Notes under the pieces: generated by a model
What the model saw: only the letters and a program-made list of their open reading frames with translations
Databases searched by the model: none
What the model was told of the DNA's origin: nothing
Origin: Cristatella mucedo
Lineage: Eukaryota > Bryozoa > Phylactolaemata > Cristatellidae
Direction: 5' to 3'
DNA: 64,000 nucleotides
Assembly (NCBI GenBank): GCA_009760855.2
Contig: WPIO01000051.1
Coordinates: forward strand, 2,347,501 to 2,411,500
Part shown: piece by piece, positions 38,160 to 49,257 of the stretch
How positions within the stretch are numbered: the stretch's first letter is position 1
How the letters are laid out: each line of letters begins with the position of its first letter
Translations under genes and position numbers: made by a program

Positions 38160-40090
38160 AGCCACTCGGTGCCGTCTTGCGGACATCACCGGCTACACTA
38201 GTTCAGTACACGTCTGAGGGCAGGGCGCCGAAAGCCATCAGGGACAGGATGCGCCGAGGCGGCATACTTAAAGCGAGCGCCGGCGCGAGAAATTCCCGCG
38301 GGATGGCACGAGCAATGGCGCTCCGTGCAACAGCGTTCGCTCACGCAGAGCAGAGCTCTTGCGGTGGCGGTGGCAGCGGCAGCAGCAGGGGTGGCTGCAG
38401 GCCGCTGCGTTCGATGGAGCCACCCCGTGGCCGCTTCCGTCTTACCGTCGCGTGTGAACTTTGGCGGTAGTCCTCAGAAGGTGTCCTACGGCCGCGGCAG
38501 ACATCCTAGGGCCATGCGTGCCGATGTTTTCGAAAGGCCCGCCGCCCGGTGGGGTACACCGCTGCGAGAGCGTAGCTGGTCGAGGGGGAAGCGCGCTGGA
38601 GACGCGCTGCGGCTAAATTGAAAGCGTCCTGTAGGCACAGCAGTTATAGCTTTGCGCCGCAAGTCGGCGATAGAGCGCACGCGACGCGTTATGGGAACAA
38701 TAGCTTCGCGGGGGTATCCGCCGGACCGGGCGCTACCTGGGCGCCCGTTGCCACGCGCAATCCAAACAAGAGGTGGGCCCGCGTAATGTTACGGGGCCTT
38801 ACACCCACGTCCCCAAACCTCCACCCACGTCCCAAAGCCTCCCTGCTAATGACTCAAAATGCGGAATAGCGGTTGGATGTGGCGACGGCGCATTGCATTC
38901 GCAGGGTTCATTCTGGCAGTTATCTCTAGAGCGTTACTCCGATTAGCTCGGTTCAGCGGCCCAACCGCATCTCGAGACCCTGCCTATAGGTCGACTGGTC
39001 GGCGGCCCAAATTGCACTTCCGGCTGGCGCTAAGAGACCGTCGTACGTGCTTGGGGTGTGCCTTCGACACGCTACTAGTTCTGGCTGTTCACATACATTG
39101 TGAACGACGAAGCAGGCGGCGGAGCGAGTACGATATACGAGCGCCATTTTAATCGTCGCGATCGGGACGGGGAACTGTGCCCAGCGGTTGGGAGTTACAG
39201 CCGCAACGGGCGGGATCCTGGTAAGTGCGTTCTTCGGCTCCGCTGGCGGCCGCGGTGGCGGTGGCGAAAACTCGGCGCGTCGCGGCCGTCTATGATCCCC
39301 GTCACCAGAGGTGACCTCGGCGGGGCCCGCGCCGCGCTGCGGACTGCTCGCTTTGGTTGAACTCGCGGAGCCACGCCGCCGCCCGGGCGCAGCCCGCTCC
39401 TCTTTCGCCCCGGTACTTCGCCGACCGTAGCGATTCCCCTGGCTCGCTCGAATGTCGCGCCGCTGAGCGAGCGGTGTCGCTCTCGACGAGTGCGGAGAGC
39501 TCGCGCAAGCACCAGCCGTTATGAAACTGTACGTCGACCGACCCCGACGGTTAGTTGGACGGGATGGCAGCGTTCGTGCCCCCCCCCCACTTTTCCTGGT
39601 AGTTAAATGTTTCGCTCGCTCGCCGTTTATTCTGGCCTGCCCAGTGCAGCGGCGGAGGCAGCAGCAGCAGGATACGCAATTGTTAGTACGTCGCAGCCTG
39701 CCGGACGCCGACGAGTGGAATGGCCGAAACGAGACGCCGGAGTCCGAAGCCGTTTGCCGTTCGTCTGGATGCAATCTGTGAGAATAAGCCGCCGTAAAAT
39801 TGCCGTTTCTATACCGAACCGCGAAGCCGGTGCAGCCGCAGCCGTACAGGGAGCTCGGTCTCGCGCCATTGCATTGCAGCCACTGCTGTCCGATCAGTCG
39901 GGTTTCTCAGCTCTATACTGTCATAAAAGAACTGTTTCAGTCGAGCCTGCAGTAGAGGCGCTAGCTGCTTGGCCCTTTTACTGCGGTCTCTCAGGCCTCA
40001 CTACCGTCGCACCCTCACGGCGACCCCCCCCCCCCAGGACCCGTGGTGTAGGTAGACGCAATAGCAGCACCGGCCACGCTTGGGGTAGCT
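38160..40090. promoter_or_regulatory. Large CpG-rich island, probable promoter region
   Basis: CpG density is much higher than in the surroundings, strongest at 38160-38760 and 39090-39560. Such islands usually mark promoters. Within it, ggcgggatcctg/gtaagtgcg at about 39220 is a near-consensus donor, so a plus-strand noncoding first exon could end there. A cgccatttt element at about 39140 resembles a YY1-type site. The RIPOR start codon is 4.9 kb downstream, so this could be its distal promoter or that of an unseen gene on either strand. The long open frames on both strands are what GC-rich DNA gives by chance. Confidence 0.45.
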
Positions 40091-40592
40091 CGGTGGCTGC
40101 ATGGCGTCAGACCGAAGTAGCCACTCCCTTTTCATTCTGGTCCACGGTGATGTGTCAATTTCGGATACCGTGGTGTCAAGAGGTGCTGGTGAGAGGCTGC
40201 GTCGATTGTCTGGTGGGAGGGAGTTCGGACCCTATTGTGTGGGCATGAGCAGATGGGCTAACTTGAGGGCTGGTGGACTTATCTCGATCTCTCAACCGCG
40301 ATTGCAAGCGATGGAAGACACCGGTGGAATGAGGAGCCGGAAGCCTGTGCTGCCCTAGGCTGGGCTGCCTAGGCTGTCCTTCCTAGGCTGACCCACCCAG
40401 CAGCAGGCTGACGTCAGTGCTCGGCTTTGGCCTTGGGCACCGGCCTTGGGCACCGGCCGTCGTAGTGGGCATATCACTGTGGTAGTGGGCATTTATGCTG
40501 ACGTTCACGAGCCAGCAGGAAGATTGAAATTAGGTCCGGCATGCCGTGCCCTCTGCTGTGCCTCGAGCATTTGGTCTCGGCGTTGCTTAGCA

Positions 40593-40740
40593 GGTCGATT
40601 TGGCCCAGTGGTTAAGGTGCTCGCCCCGATCAAGGTCTGGCCGAGGTCGTGGGCTCGAGCCCCGTGGCATATGTGAAGTGCCTGAATAGAGATTAATTAA
40701 AGTTTCTTTAGGGTGCTATGCGAATGAATTACGTTTAGCA
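40593..40740 (+). mobile_element. Full-length SINE-A, best preserved
   Basis: caggtcgatttggcccagtg, gttaaggtgctcgccccgat, caaggtctggccgaggtc, B box gtgggctcgagcccc, gtggcatatgtgaagtgcc, tgaatagagattaattaaag, ttagggtgctatgcgaatga. The tRNA-like A and B boxes are clear. The tail stem arms are agtgcc and gggtgct, allowing a G-U pair. Confidence 0.9.
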
Positions 40741-40924
40741 ACCTTTGACGACCATCGCTAAACACTGGGTCTGTCAGGCTGGGCAGTGGTGCAAGCAGCA
40801 TGCCCACCACTGGTGGTCAGCGTCGGCACCGACCCCACGCTGCTCTGCCTCCGTGAGCACCTGCCTGTATGGAGCAGAAAGAGCTTCGCTCGCTGTGCTG
40901 AGACGCGATGCTCTGCAACGGCTG

Positions 40925-41090
40925 GGTCCTAGCCCAGGGTTAAGGTGCTCACTCTTCACAGTTCGGATCGTGGGTTCGAGTCCTGCTGTGGACGATCATT
41001 TATTGCCCACTGCAAGCAGTTGTGCTCCAGTCGTCAATACTCTCCTGCCGCTCTATGCATGTGGTTGTTGAATTAGCTTACATTTAAGCT
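40925..41090 (+). mobile_element. Degenerate SINE-B
   Basis: aaggtgctcactcttcacag, B box gtgggttcgagtcctg, cgatcatttattgcccactg, caagcagttgtgctccagtc, then gttgttgaattagctta at the tail. Confidence 0.75.
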
Positions 41091-42930
41091 TAAACTGAAT
41101 ATCGATGGGTGAATGCACTTGCTGGTAAGATGCAGGCTTCTTGAAGGCTCACGTGTTATGTTTGCCGATTTTTGCACATTTGCAAGTGTTGCCTGCTCAA
41201 CAGAGCACTGCATGTATGCACGTGTGTTTGTGCATGTGCATGTGCACGAGGGCATGCGTGTTGGGTATGCGTGTTGAGTGTGCATGCATGTTTGTATGTG
41301 TTCGTCATGGGTGTGGGTGGGTGCACCTGAAAGCGCCAGTAGTCAAGGATGCGTGTGGCCGGTGTGCTACGGTTTGCTGAGGCCTTGACCTTGCTGTCAT
41401 GAAATCACTGGAACAGGCTGGTTGTCCTTGCTTGAAAGCTGCCTGCTCGCGTTGGCTGCCAGTGCGTCCACTGCTGACTACCCAGCACTTGCCAGCTCTT
41501 GGCTGTCTGAGACCACGTGTCGTTCCACACACTAGTCCAGTGGCTTGCCGGCCGTTTGTTGGAACACACACGATAGCACTGATAAGACTCTTAGACTATC
41601 AGCTGCTACTCGAAATGTTAATGTTTAGGCTCGGAGCTGAGCCCCATTAGGCAGCAAGCAGCCAGCCTTCTGATACCTGAGCTGGTGAAGTGCAGCTGTA
41701 GCCGAAGCTTGCCTTTGGATTGGTTGACCTGCTGGAGCTGCTCCTGAGCTACTTTTCTACAAGGTGCTGACGTCGTATGGGGGGGGGGTTGTGGTGGGGT
41801 TGAGGGAGGCTATCTGTCTCTGTCAGTTGGCTACCGAATACGGACCGAAAGCTGCTTAGGCTGTGAGTGTGCTATACAAAACTCTCATGCGCAACGCCCA
41901 CTTAGTCTTTATGGCTTTGTGGAGTTACAGACGGAAATAGGTTACATTGCATTACTCTCTGGTTTGAGCCTTGCCACGTACGGGTTTTACTCATCATTTA
42001 CCTATCATCGAACTCTCAGAGTACGAGAAGCGAATTTTGTGAGGTGGGTGCCTAAGCTGGGGGTACATACAGTCTTTCATATTCATTGTGTGCTTGAGCT
42101 CAGCACGCACCTTGATGTCCGCCGGGTGCTGCTCTGCATTGCTTGCAGCTATTTGGCCACTTATGCCTTTCTTCTGACTAATCTGTCGACAAAAGGTGGT
42201 GAAAGCAGCAATCCTCTATGTCATGCTGTCTTGTCATTTTGAGTGTTTCTGCTATTTTCTTAGCCCCTTAAGTACTCTGAAGAGGGTAGCATTGCTGTGT
42301 ACCTTTCCTTGTGCTGGGAATAGTAAGTGCTGTGCTGTCAGACTTTGCACAGTTTGGTTAACAAAAATTGGGGTCAGCTTAGTGTACATCGGTTGCAGAT
42401 TCCGGAAGCCTCTTGCAAGTTCGGCAACGTTTTGTTTTGTCAGTGAGGACTCGGGTTCAGTCGGACCTCACTCATCACATTCTGGGATTCACTGTGTCTG
42501 ATGGAGAAGTGGTTGCAGCTGCTCGTTGGTGGTCTCTGCTGACCTCGGTCCCAAGGTCAAGCAATGCAGGCAGGCTAACTGCTGCTTGCTATGCCGGTTG
42601 TCGTTCCTGCGTCCATCTGTTGGAGTCAGCTGCCCAGAGTCCTGACATTTGCCCAGCCGACCATGGTGTCACCCACCTTTTCTCAGGTGTCGCCTGCTAA
42701 TCTTGAGCCTGCTGTGTCCCGGTTCGATGCCGCCATCGTGTTTGTGGCTGCTCGAGAGTGCAATTCCTCGTCGGCCCATAACTTCGAAAGTTTGCAAAGA
42801 GGAATGTTTGACAGTTTGCTCAGTAGCCTTCGATGAGCGATCATATAGCCCGACCAGAGCTTTCCGTGTGGAACCAATGGCCGTTGGTGTCAATAGCGGC
42901 ATCAGTGGACAGCAAGTGTTGAGCATGGCG
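41091..42930. other. Intergenic, nothing supported
   Basis: TG/TGCA-rich patch at 41210-41320 and a 10-base G run at 41779-41788. Several open frames of 60-110 codons with no splice support. Confidence 0.4.
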
Positions 42931-42958
42931 GATATAGAAGATGAACAGTTACGAAACC
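42931..42958. repeat. Left copy of 28-bp direct repeat flanking a LINE
   Basis: Starts gatatagaagatgaacag. It matches 43414-43441 at 27 of 28 positions. The two copies exactly bracket the LINE fragment, as target-site duplications do. Confidence 0.85.
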
Positions 42959-43413
42959 TGCGTGTGTGCACGTGCGTGTGATACATAGATCTGCTTTTAG
43001 TTTCCTTTTAAATCTGATTAAGTCTGGGGATATGGCTTCAGTTGGGAGTGAGTTCCAGGCTTTGGGTACATACGAACCAAAGGCACGGTCTCCAAAGAAT
43101 TTGAGGTTAATCCGAGGTATAACTAAACGATTTGATTCAGAAAAGCAAGTGGTGCTTAGCACCATGCTTAGCCTGGTGGCAGAGTAGATCTTATAGGTAG
43201 ACTGGAGTGAGAGAATGAAGGGACGTACAAGTGAGTGACAAAACCTTAAAGTCGATGCATTACTTGACTCGCGGTATTAAAGGTCGGCGAGAAGTGGTGT
43301 GATGTGGCAACTGTGCCGCTCACGACAGACAAGCTAGCTGCAGTTTTGCACCAGCTGTAAGCACCTAATTGCACAGGCCGGTAGGCCAGCAAGCAGTGAG
43401 TTGCAGAAGTCGA
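42959..43413 (-). mobile_element. LINE fragment with intact target-site duplication
   Basis: On the minus strand: LDFCNSLLAGLPACAIRC-like codons (frameshifted), the HITPLLADL region, then CFSESNRLVIPRINLKFFGD and YVPKAWNSLPT, ending in the LKADLCITR segment. This is the C-terminal end of the same LINE ORF2. The 3' UTR and ATT tail are absent: the element stops in a short gcacgtgcacacac-type sequence next to the duplication. Confidence 0.88.
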
Positions 43414-43441
43414 GATACAGAAGATGAACAGTTACGAAACC
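43414..43441. repeat. Right copy of 28-bp direct repeat flanking a LINE
   Basis: Partner of 42931-42958, with one mismatch (gatac versus gatat). Confidence 0.85.
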
Positions 43442-44024
43442 CGGTAGTCTTGTGCACGCACTCTTTGAGCATGCGTGACGCGACATCTGCAGGCATTGAG
43501 CGATTGCTGTGACTAGTGGCCTTTCGAAGCCTGGCTCTGCGCCCCTCCTCGAGCTTCGGAGAACGCCTCCACGAAGATGCGTGCGTCCTCATAAGTTGGG
43601 TTTGCATTAGGGGCAACCAGGTGAGTGCCTCTGTTCGTTGCTTCACTACTGGGTCGCCATCCAGATGCAAGCAGCTGCCTAGCTAGCAGGCTTCACAACC
43701 CACGCGTCGCTGTTTGAGTCGTGAGCCGGGAAATTCTGAATATTGCTTGCTTCAAGCTGGTTAAATCCCATCGATGCTCTGCTGCAGCTTTTTTTGGGAG
43801 TCTGTATTCGGTCGTGCGTTTGTGTGCTAGTTAATCTCCGCGAGGGAAGCTCCCAGCTTCCCGAAGTGGGAGAGCCGTGCCATTTATGCTTGAACCTATT
43901 GATGATGCTGATTTGATATTATTACTAGAAGCGCGCGAGCCTGTAGCATGATGGCTCGCTGTTTGGATGAGGAATCGCTTCGAGCGAGGTCTGTTGACCG
44001 ATTTTGGCGCGGTGATGTTTGCAG

Positions 44025-44108
44025 CTTTGCCAGGGACACCCTGACGAGAGAATAGGCAGACGTCTGCGATCGTCCGATGGTGGCCAGTGAAAGCGACGCG
44101 GGTGCACG
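44025..44108 (+). other. Putative 5' UTR of the RIPOR-like gene
   Basis: The codon series before ATG 44109 meets an in-frame TGA at about 44091, so the ATG is the first in its frame. A possible acceptor (ggtgatgtttgcag) ends at 44024, compatible with an upstream noncoding exon, for example one ending at the donor near 39220. The start could equally be in the CpG-containing DNA at 43830-44020. Confidence 0.3.
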
Positions 44109-44362
44109 ATGTCGTCGTCTGCATCGGTCGAGCTGTCGTCGCTAAGCCGAAGCCGGTCTGTCGCCTCGGTGGCGCATGCCACAAGTGAGGGGCGCGTGCC
44201 GGTGCTGGGCGAGGGCTTCCGGTCGCCCGATCCCCTCAGCCGTCACAAGATGGCCACGCTCAAGGACCTCGGGCTCAACGTCAAGAACTTGTCAAAGCTG
44301 CCCAAGCTGCCTCGGCCGACACGCACCCTGGCAGTGTTCGAGAGCACCATCCGTGGCTTAAG
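44109..44362 (+). CDS. RIPOR: RIPOR/FAM65 homologue, coding exon 1
   Basis: First coding exon of a Rho-family-interacting cell polarization regulator. In vertebrates these proteins bind Rho GTPases (mainly RhoA and RhoC) and tune their effect on polarity, migration and Golgi orientation. The 84 complete codons start MSSSASVELSSLSRSRS, a serine/arginine-rich disordered head likely to be phosphorylated. They continue through a Lys/Leu-rich NVKNLSKLPKLPRPTRTLAV segment into FESTIRGLR, which corresponds to the VYTALKRGL region of human RIPOR1. ATG 44109 is the first in frame after a TGA. The exon ends TTA AG/gtgcgg with a split Arg codon completed by exon 2. The match is recalled, not searched; the whole-gene fit makes it firm. 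Confidence 0.88.
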
Positions 44363-44633
44363 GTGCGGTAATGGTGGCGGCGGTGGCGGCATGCTATTTT
44401 CCCTTCTCGTGTTTCGCCTCTTGCAGTCAGTGCCGGAAACTGTGCGAGGCAGGCCTTCAGCACCCTACACATAGAGTGCTGGGCTTCGGCGACCCAGTCA
44501 GCAGGATGTAGCACAGTTGGACCCGGTAGCAGTCACGCGAGCGCGCACACACACACAAACACACTCACACACGTGCGCACAAACATGAGTATTTTGACTT
44601 GCAGCCATCCACGAGCACTGAGCATAGCTGTCA

Positions 44634-44789
44634 CTGCTGCATACATCCACACCCTTTATGCTGACTGCTGATTCAGCGGTCGTGCAATCCTGCGGCATTG
44701 TCAACTAGCCCACCGTAGTTCTATTGAACGCCATCTACCTTAGTATCCTTCGGAGACGGCATATTGATTGGCTCCTGGCCGTGACCTGA
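44634..44789 (+). repeat. Diverged dispersed repeat, copy 1
   Basis: Matches 48013-48175 in order: gctgcatacatccacacc, ctgattcagcggtcgtgcaa, tcctgcgg, then after a gap gccatctaccttagta and gcatattgattggctcc. Both copies lie in RIPOR intron 1. I do not recognise the family. Confidence 0.65.
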
Positions 44790-45109
44790 TGGGCGGTTGT
44801 GAGTGTTGCCCTGGACTAAAACCGTATTTGTTTGCATTTGTTTGCCTGAGTGGGCTCCTGAACCGCTTGGCAGCAAATTGTTGTATGGCAAGTAGCCCAC
44901 TTCTTGCTTCTGAATCTCGTGTCATTCTGACACTTTACATTGGAAGTCCCATTAGCTCATGCTCCAACCGAGCCTAACCTGAGCCATGCCATGCCCCTGC
45001 GAACAGGCCAGACTGATCGTGTAAAGAGAGTTTACCAGCCGTTTATTGTTTGAGCATCGCAGATCTGGGATGTCTTCGGTTAAGAAAACTTTTCATTTTA
45101 TCTGCCCTT

Positions 45110-45215
45110 TAGCCTATGCGGCGTGTCCGTGCGGTTGACGTTTAGGGTACCGGATCCTTACAGGTCTCTGGTTCGATCCGTTCAGGCAGCTAACTAGCTA
45201 GATGGTTCCCCACCC
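45110..45215 (+). mobile_element. Possible tRNA-like SINE fragment
   Basis: A B-box-like word (ctggttcgatccgtt) follows a weak A-box-like cggttgacgtttagggta at tRNA spacing, but the rest matches neither SINE-A nor SINE-B. Confidence 0.25.
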
Positions 45216-46194
45216 ACTGCATGTGCCAGCCAGTGCGTGTTGAAACCAAGTGCTTCTCAAGCATGCTTCGTCTGCGTGCTCAAGAGTTAGGAATGACGGC
45301 TGCCAAAAATCTTTACATTGGTAGGATCTGTTGCCGGCCTCCAGAAAGCACAGCTTTTGTTGCTTAACCGCTATAATTGGTATTCGGCAATGATGGATCG
45401 TGCGCGGTTTTGTGTGGCCGTTTGTGACTAGGAAAATATTTTTAGTGTCATTTTGAGAACCTACAAGAGCAGCCAGGCTTTTACCTACTGATTTTAGATA
45501 CTGCTCCCGACTTCAAAAATAATGAGAATTAATCATGTATATTTCGGCCTAAAAAACCTAAATCTCTATTTAGGTGCTTTAGAACTCCCTACAAGAGAAT
45601 AAATATCTATGGTTTTAGAGACATGCACGGTATCAAGCACTCAAAAACAAACATGTGTTCAGCTTGGGCCTGTATACAAATCCAAACATGAAGACACTGA
45701 GGGCCACCGGCTAGAAGACCTCTTGCTAGTAACATGCACTGAATTATGCACATGAACTAACGAATAACACATCGGGACGAAAATACAAGCTCTGTGGCTA
45801 AGAGAAAGCTGACAGAAGCATGTGTCTCTTGCTGTGCACATATCAGCATAAACAGTTCTGTGCAGTATGGCTGCAGCTGGTGTGGGTGTAAATTCGTTTG
45901 GGTAATAATGAGTGGGTTTTTCTTCAATGATATAACCAGAGATAACTAAAGTAATGTGCACCATGTGAAAATGTTTTATCGATAGCCCGAAACCAAACTT
46001 GTGCAGCCGGTATGAATGTGTTTAATGTGGCGTCATCCAACCAGGATTCTGTATGACCTCCATTGTCTGGCCAGGCATATGGGCCACCAGCTTCTTCGTG
46101 GTCTCTTCTGCTGTAGCAAACTGAAGTGAACAGAGCATGAGTATTACTGAAAGGGCCGGCTGCTAGTGTTGGCCAAATTTTCGCCTCAGCTACC

Positions 46195-46350
46195 TGTCGA
46201 TATAGCTTCGTAGTCGTGCTATCGGGGCTCAAATCGGGTGACAAGCTGGGCTGCTGCATCTGCACCAAACTAGGATTCCTCAAAAAGTACTTCACCTGCC
46301 TGGCAGTGTGCTTAGGGTCGCCATCTTGCTGCCAATGAATTAGTGACCCC
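46195..46350 (-). pseudogene. Tc1/mariner transposase fragment
   Basis: Reading minus, the frame gives WQQDGDPKHTARQVKYFL and then PSLSPDLSPDS. These correspond to the QQDNDPKHT and PPQSPDLNPIE blocks of the Tc1 catalytic core; the Asp before PKHT is the second Asp of the DDE triad. The third acidic residue and the N-terminal DNA-binding part are not visible and no inverted repeats are evident, so this is a relic in RIPOR intron 1. Confidence 0.8.
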
Positions 46351-46589
46351 CCAAGCAGAGTATTTAAGCTTTGCAGTTCAACTTGCTTGACCAGCAATAA
46401 ATTGATTACTTTTTTTTTGACGAATTCCCAAGCTCCAAGTAGTGGGCTCAACTTCAATTCCTTTGGTTGTTAAAGGCAGGCAGTTCATCCCTAGATCAAA
46501 CCAGGGCAGCAAGTTGATACTTAGAAAATGAAAGGTCATCGCAGGTAGTGACCATAGCCTCGTGTGTGTGTGTGTGAGCTGGAGGCTTA

Positions 46590-47330
46590 TCGTGATCACC
46601 AAACGATTTCAATTCAATGCGAGGGACTGTGAGATAGTAAGATACCGAGGAGTGGTGACGATCGAGAGCACAGGGGGGGGGGAGCAAGGAGGTTGGATAC
46701 TTGAGCTGGTGCAAGTGAAGTGACCTGTAAGTCAGATTGGGGATCTTGAAATCGATTCGATGCTATGGAACTAGTGAAGCTCAGACAGAAGTGACGTGAT
46801 GTGGCAGCTATGCTGCCGGCAACAGAGCTGACGAACTGCCATGTTTTGCACCACTTGCAGGCGATTAAGGCCACGGGAAGGGTGTTGCAATAATCTAGAT
46901 GCGATGTCGCTAGCGCGTGAATCAATTTGGCCGTCGTACTCGTATCTAAGCAGGCCCTAATGTTGGCCCTGTTCCTGAGGTATAAGTAGGCCGGCTTGAC
47001 GGTGGAGCAAATGTGCTTATTTAATGATAAGTAGTTTTGGAATAGCATGACTAGATTAGGGACAGATGCCATTGAAATTATGCTCGCCGAACCCATCTTG
47101 AGGCTAGGTTTTCCAACTTTCTGGTGACACAACTTTGCCTGTTACTATCAAGTTGGTCTTATCATCGCTTAGCTTCAGGAAATTAATAGCCATCCACACG
47201 CAAAAGTTTTCGGTGCAGGTAGTAAAGGAATTTAAATATGTCGGATAAGGAGCAAGGCCTAGAAGAGTCCGGGGCTATGTAGAGCTGGGAGTAATCGACA
47301 TTGAAACGAAATGCCGTGAGATCTACTAGT
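46590..47330 (-). mobile_element. Decayed LINE, C-terminal half of ORF2
   Basis: On the minus strand: a DYSQLY segment in the place of the YADD box, MAINFLKLSDDKTNLIV, KPSLKMGSASIISMASV, LNKHICSTVKPAYLYLRN, ALATSHLDYCNTLPVA and the frameshifted HITPLL block. This follows copy 3 in order. The end is lost after TVPRIELKSFGDH. Frameshifts and the loss of YADD show it is dead. It sits in RIPOR intron 1. Confidence 0.85.
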
Positions 47331-48012
47331 CATTTTATTCGGCCAGACCTATTCCCGAACCTCCATCGATCAGTGCGGCCTCGAGTCCAGATATGAACTT
47401 GCGTCGGTCGAAGTGCATTGGACTACTAGCGGCTGACGATTCGTCTGGGCACTTGCCAGTTATTTTCCGTGGTTCAAAATTCTGTGTACGGCTATTGTGC
47501 CGCGACGTCTGTTGGACTGTGGGCTCACAGTGGTGGTGACCTGTGGTGGGTGGGTTTCCTGCAACAGCTTTCCTGCTTGCATTTGCAGTGTGCAATGCAA
47601 CCAGTCCCTGCCTGCACACGATATCTGCCATCCTCACTGCAGTTGCTGCTTGCTCAGAGAACCAGTCGTGCCAATCATGGAATTAGTTGCCTCGCTTGCA
47701 GTGCTGCTCGAACCCGCTTAGCTTGTAACATGTGTATATGTGCAAAACGTGCCATCTGGTGGTGCCTCTGCTCTCTTGTGGCCGCCCCTGTGAAGCTCTA
47801 AGGCTTGTTTTTACACGGAGAAATGATAGGCATCTCGACCCCTGCATGCACAGTGCTGGACAGTCATGAAAACGTCAGCAGGCCATGGCGTTTATGCTGG
47901 GCACAAGAAATGTGCTCTCAAGTATGTCCGTGTGTGCGCACTCCTGAATGATCTCGTGAATGATCCGTAGTACTCTGCCTTGCAACTGTGAATGAAGCTA
48001 CGTAGCTGCCGA

Positions 48013-48175
48013 AGCTGCATGCATCCACGCCCCTTGAGCTGATTCATCAGTGGTCGTGCAATCCTGTGGGATGGGTAGATGGGTCCGAAGCAGCATTTCT
48101 GTCGATCACCATCTGCCGTAGTAGCCCGCGGTAGCTGCAAGCATATCGATTGGCTCCAGTGGCCGATGCCAGCGC
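48013..48175 (+). repeat. Diverged dispersed repeat, copy 2
   Basis: Partner of 44634-44789; includes gctgcatgcatccacgcc, ttcatcagtggtcgtgcaa, tcctgtgg, ccatctgccgtagta and gcatatcgattggctcc. It is about 3.4 kb from the first copy, within the same intron. Confidence 0.65.
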
Positions 48176-48612
48176 ATCCCTCCATCGAAACAAGCGGCCC
48201 ACTAATCCACAATTTGTCACCCACTTTTTTTGCTTTGCTGACCCACCTTCGAGAGCTCTCTGCCATCGTCTATAGGATACTGTCTGCCGCCCCTAGTTTC
48301 TTTGGTGGACCGGCACCTTGTGATTGGCCGTGCACTGGGTTGCCTTTCCTCTGTCGAGATGCAGCTCGAGCGTTTTCCTGTGTGCACCTGCTGTGGTAGG
48401 TCAGCACTGGTTCTCTTTCCTTACTTTATTCTGGCTGATCACGTGGCTGTTATGGGGTTGAGCTTCAACAGCTTGTACAGTCTTGTACTGCTGCTGCCAG
48501 GCACGGGCATGCACTGGCTTGCGTGCGCATACCACATACACTCATGTACATCCGCACTCACGAGCTCACACAGACACTCGCTAATGTGCCCAGGGTTGCA
48601 TGAGCACGCATT

Positions 48613-48855
48613 TCTCCAACTCCTTCTCGAAGCGATGAAGACCAGATTGTTGTTACTTTGGCAAGTTTTGAAAAGCACGTACAGCGCTTGAGCAGTTTTT
48701 TGGGTGTGCTAAGAACTCGCTGGCGAAGCACCACGTGCATCTCGGTAATAAAGAGCCAACTTGAGAAGCAAAGCTGGATTAGAGAGACGGTCGATGAGGT
48801 CAAAAGTCTGTCAGCGGCAGCAAAGGTCAGCTGGACATTCTTGAACCGCAACTAG
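48613..48855 (+). other. Open frame, possibly retroelement RT remnant
   Basis: The frame reads DQIVVTLASFEKHVQRL and then SSFLGVLRTRW, before KSQLEKQSWIRETVDEVKSL and a stop. The first part resembles the region just after the catalytic Asp-Asp of Gypsy-type reverse transcriptases (DDI-hydrophobic, then S-FEEH-hL). The second part does not follow that family. It could also be an unrelated coiled-coil exon or chance. It does not join in phase with the RIPOR exons. Confidence 0.25.
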
Positions 48856-49014
48856 GGAAACGAATGGTGACATATAAAAAGTTTGCGGGAGTGAGCTCAG
48901 CCATCAAGTAGCTGCATTGGCAAAGAATGTTTGCCTCTATTATACTATTAGGATAGTGCTGGTGTGCTGTAGGCTGAGCACTCTCAGTGTCTGTTGGCTT
49001 TGTAGCCATTGTCT

Positions 49015-49031
49015 CCCCCCCCCCCCCCCCC
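49015..49031. repeat. 17-base poly-C run
   Basis: Longest of about sixteen poly-G/poly-C runs in this window. Confidence 0.97.
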
Positions 49032-49257
49032 GTTTGCTTTGCACAGGGCATGCAGCCGAATGCTGCACCGTGGCTGTTTCGGCCATAGGTTTGCCAACTG
49101 CTTGGCTGGTACGTCGTCTGCCGGGCTTGTTGTTACCTCCTGTCCTGTGTCACCCAAATGTCTCCTTGCTCTGCGGCCATCATTTGTCTAATGATTCTTC
49201 TCCACTTTTGTGTGTGCATCTGACAATTGTCCCTGCATCTGCAATTGTCTGCTCTAG

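Noticed and set aside
38953-39774. 273-codon minus-strand frame in the CpG island
   Set aside because: Arg/Ser/Pro-rich, opposite frames equally open, no domain, no splice support. Expected in CpG-rich DNA.
40353-40460. Repeated cctaggctg and ggccttgggcacc words
   Set aside because: Short local slippage only, with too few exact units to call a repeat family.
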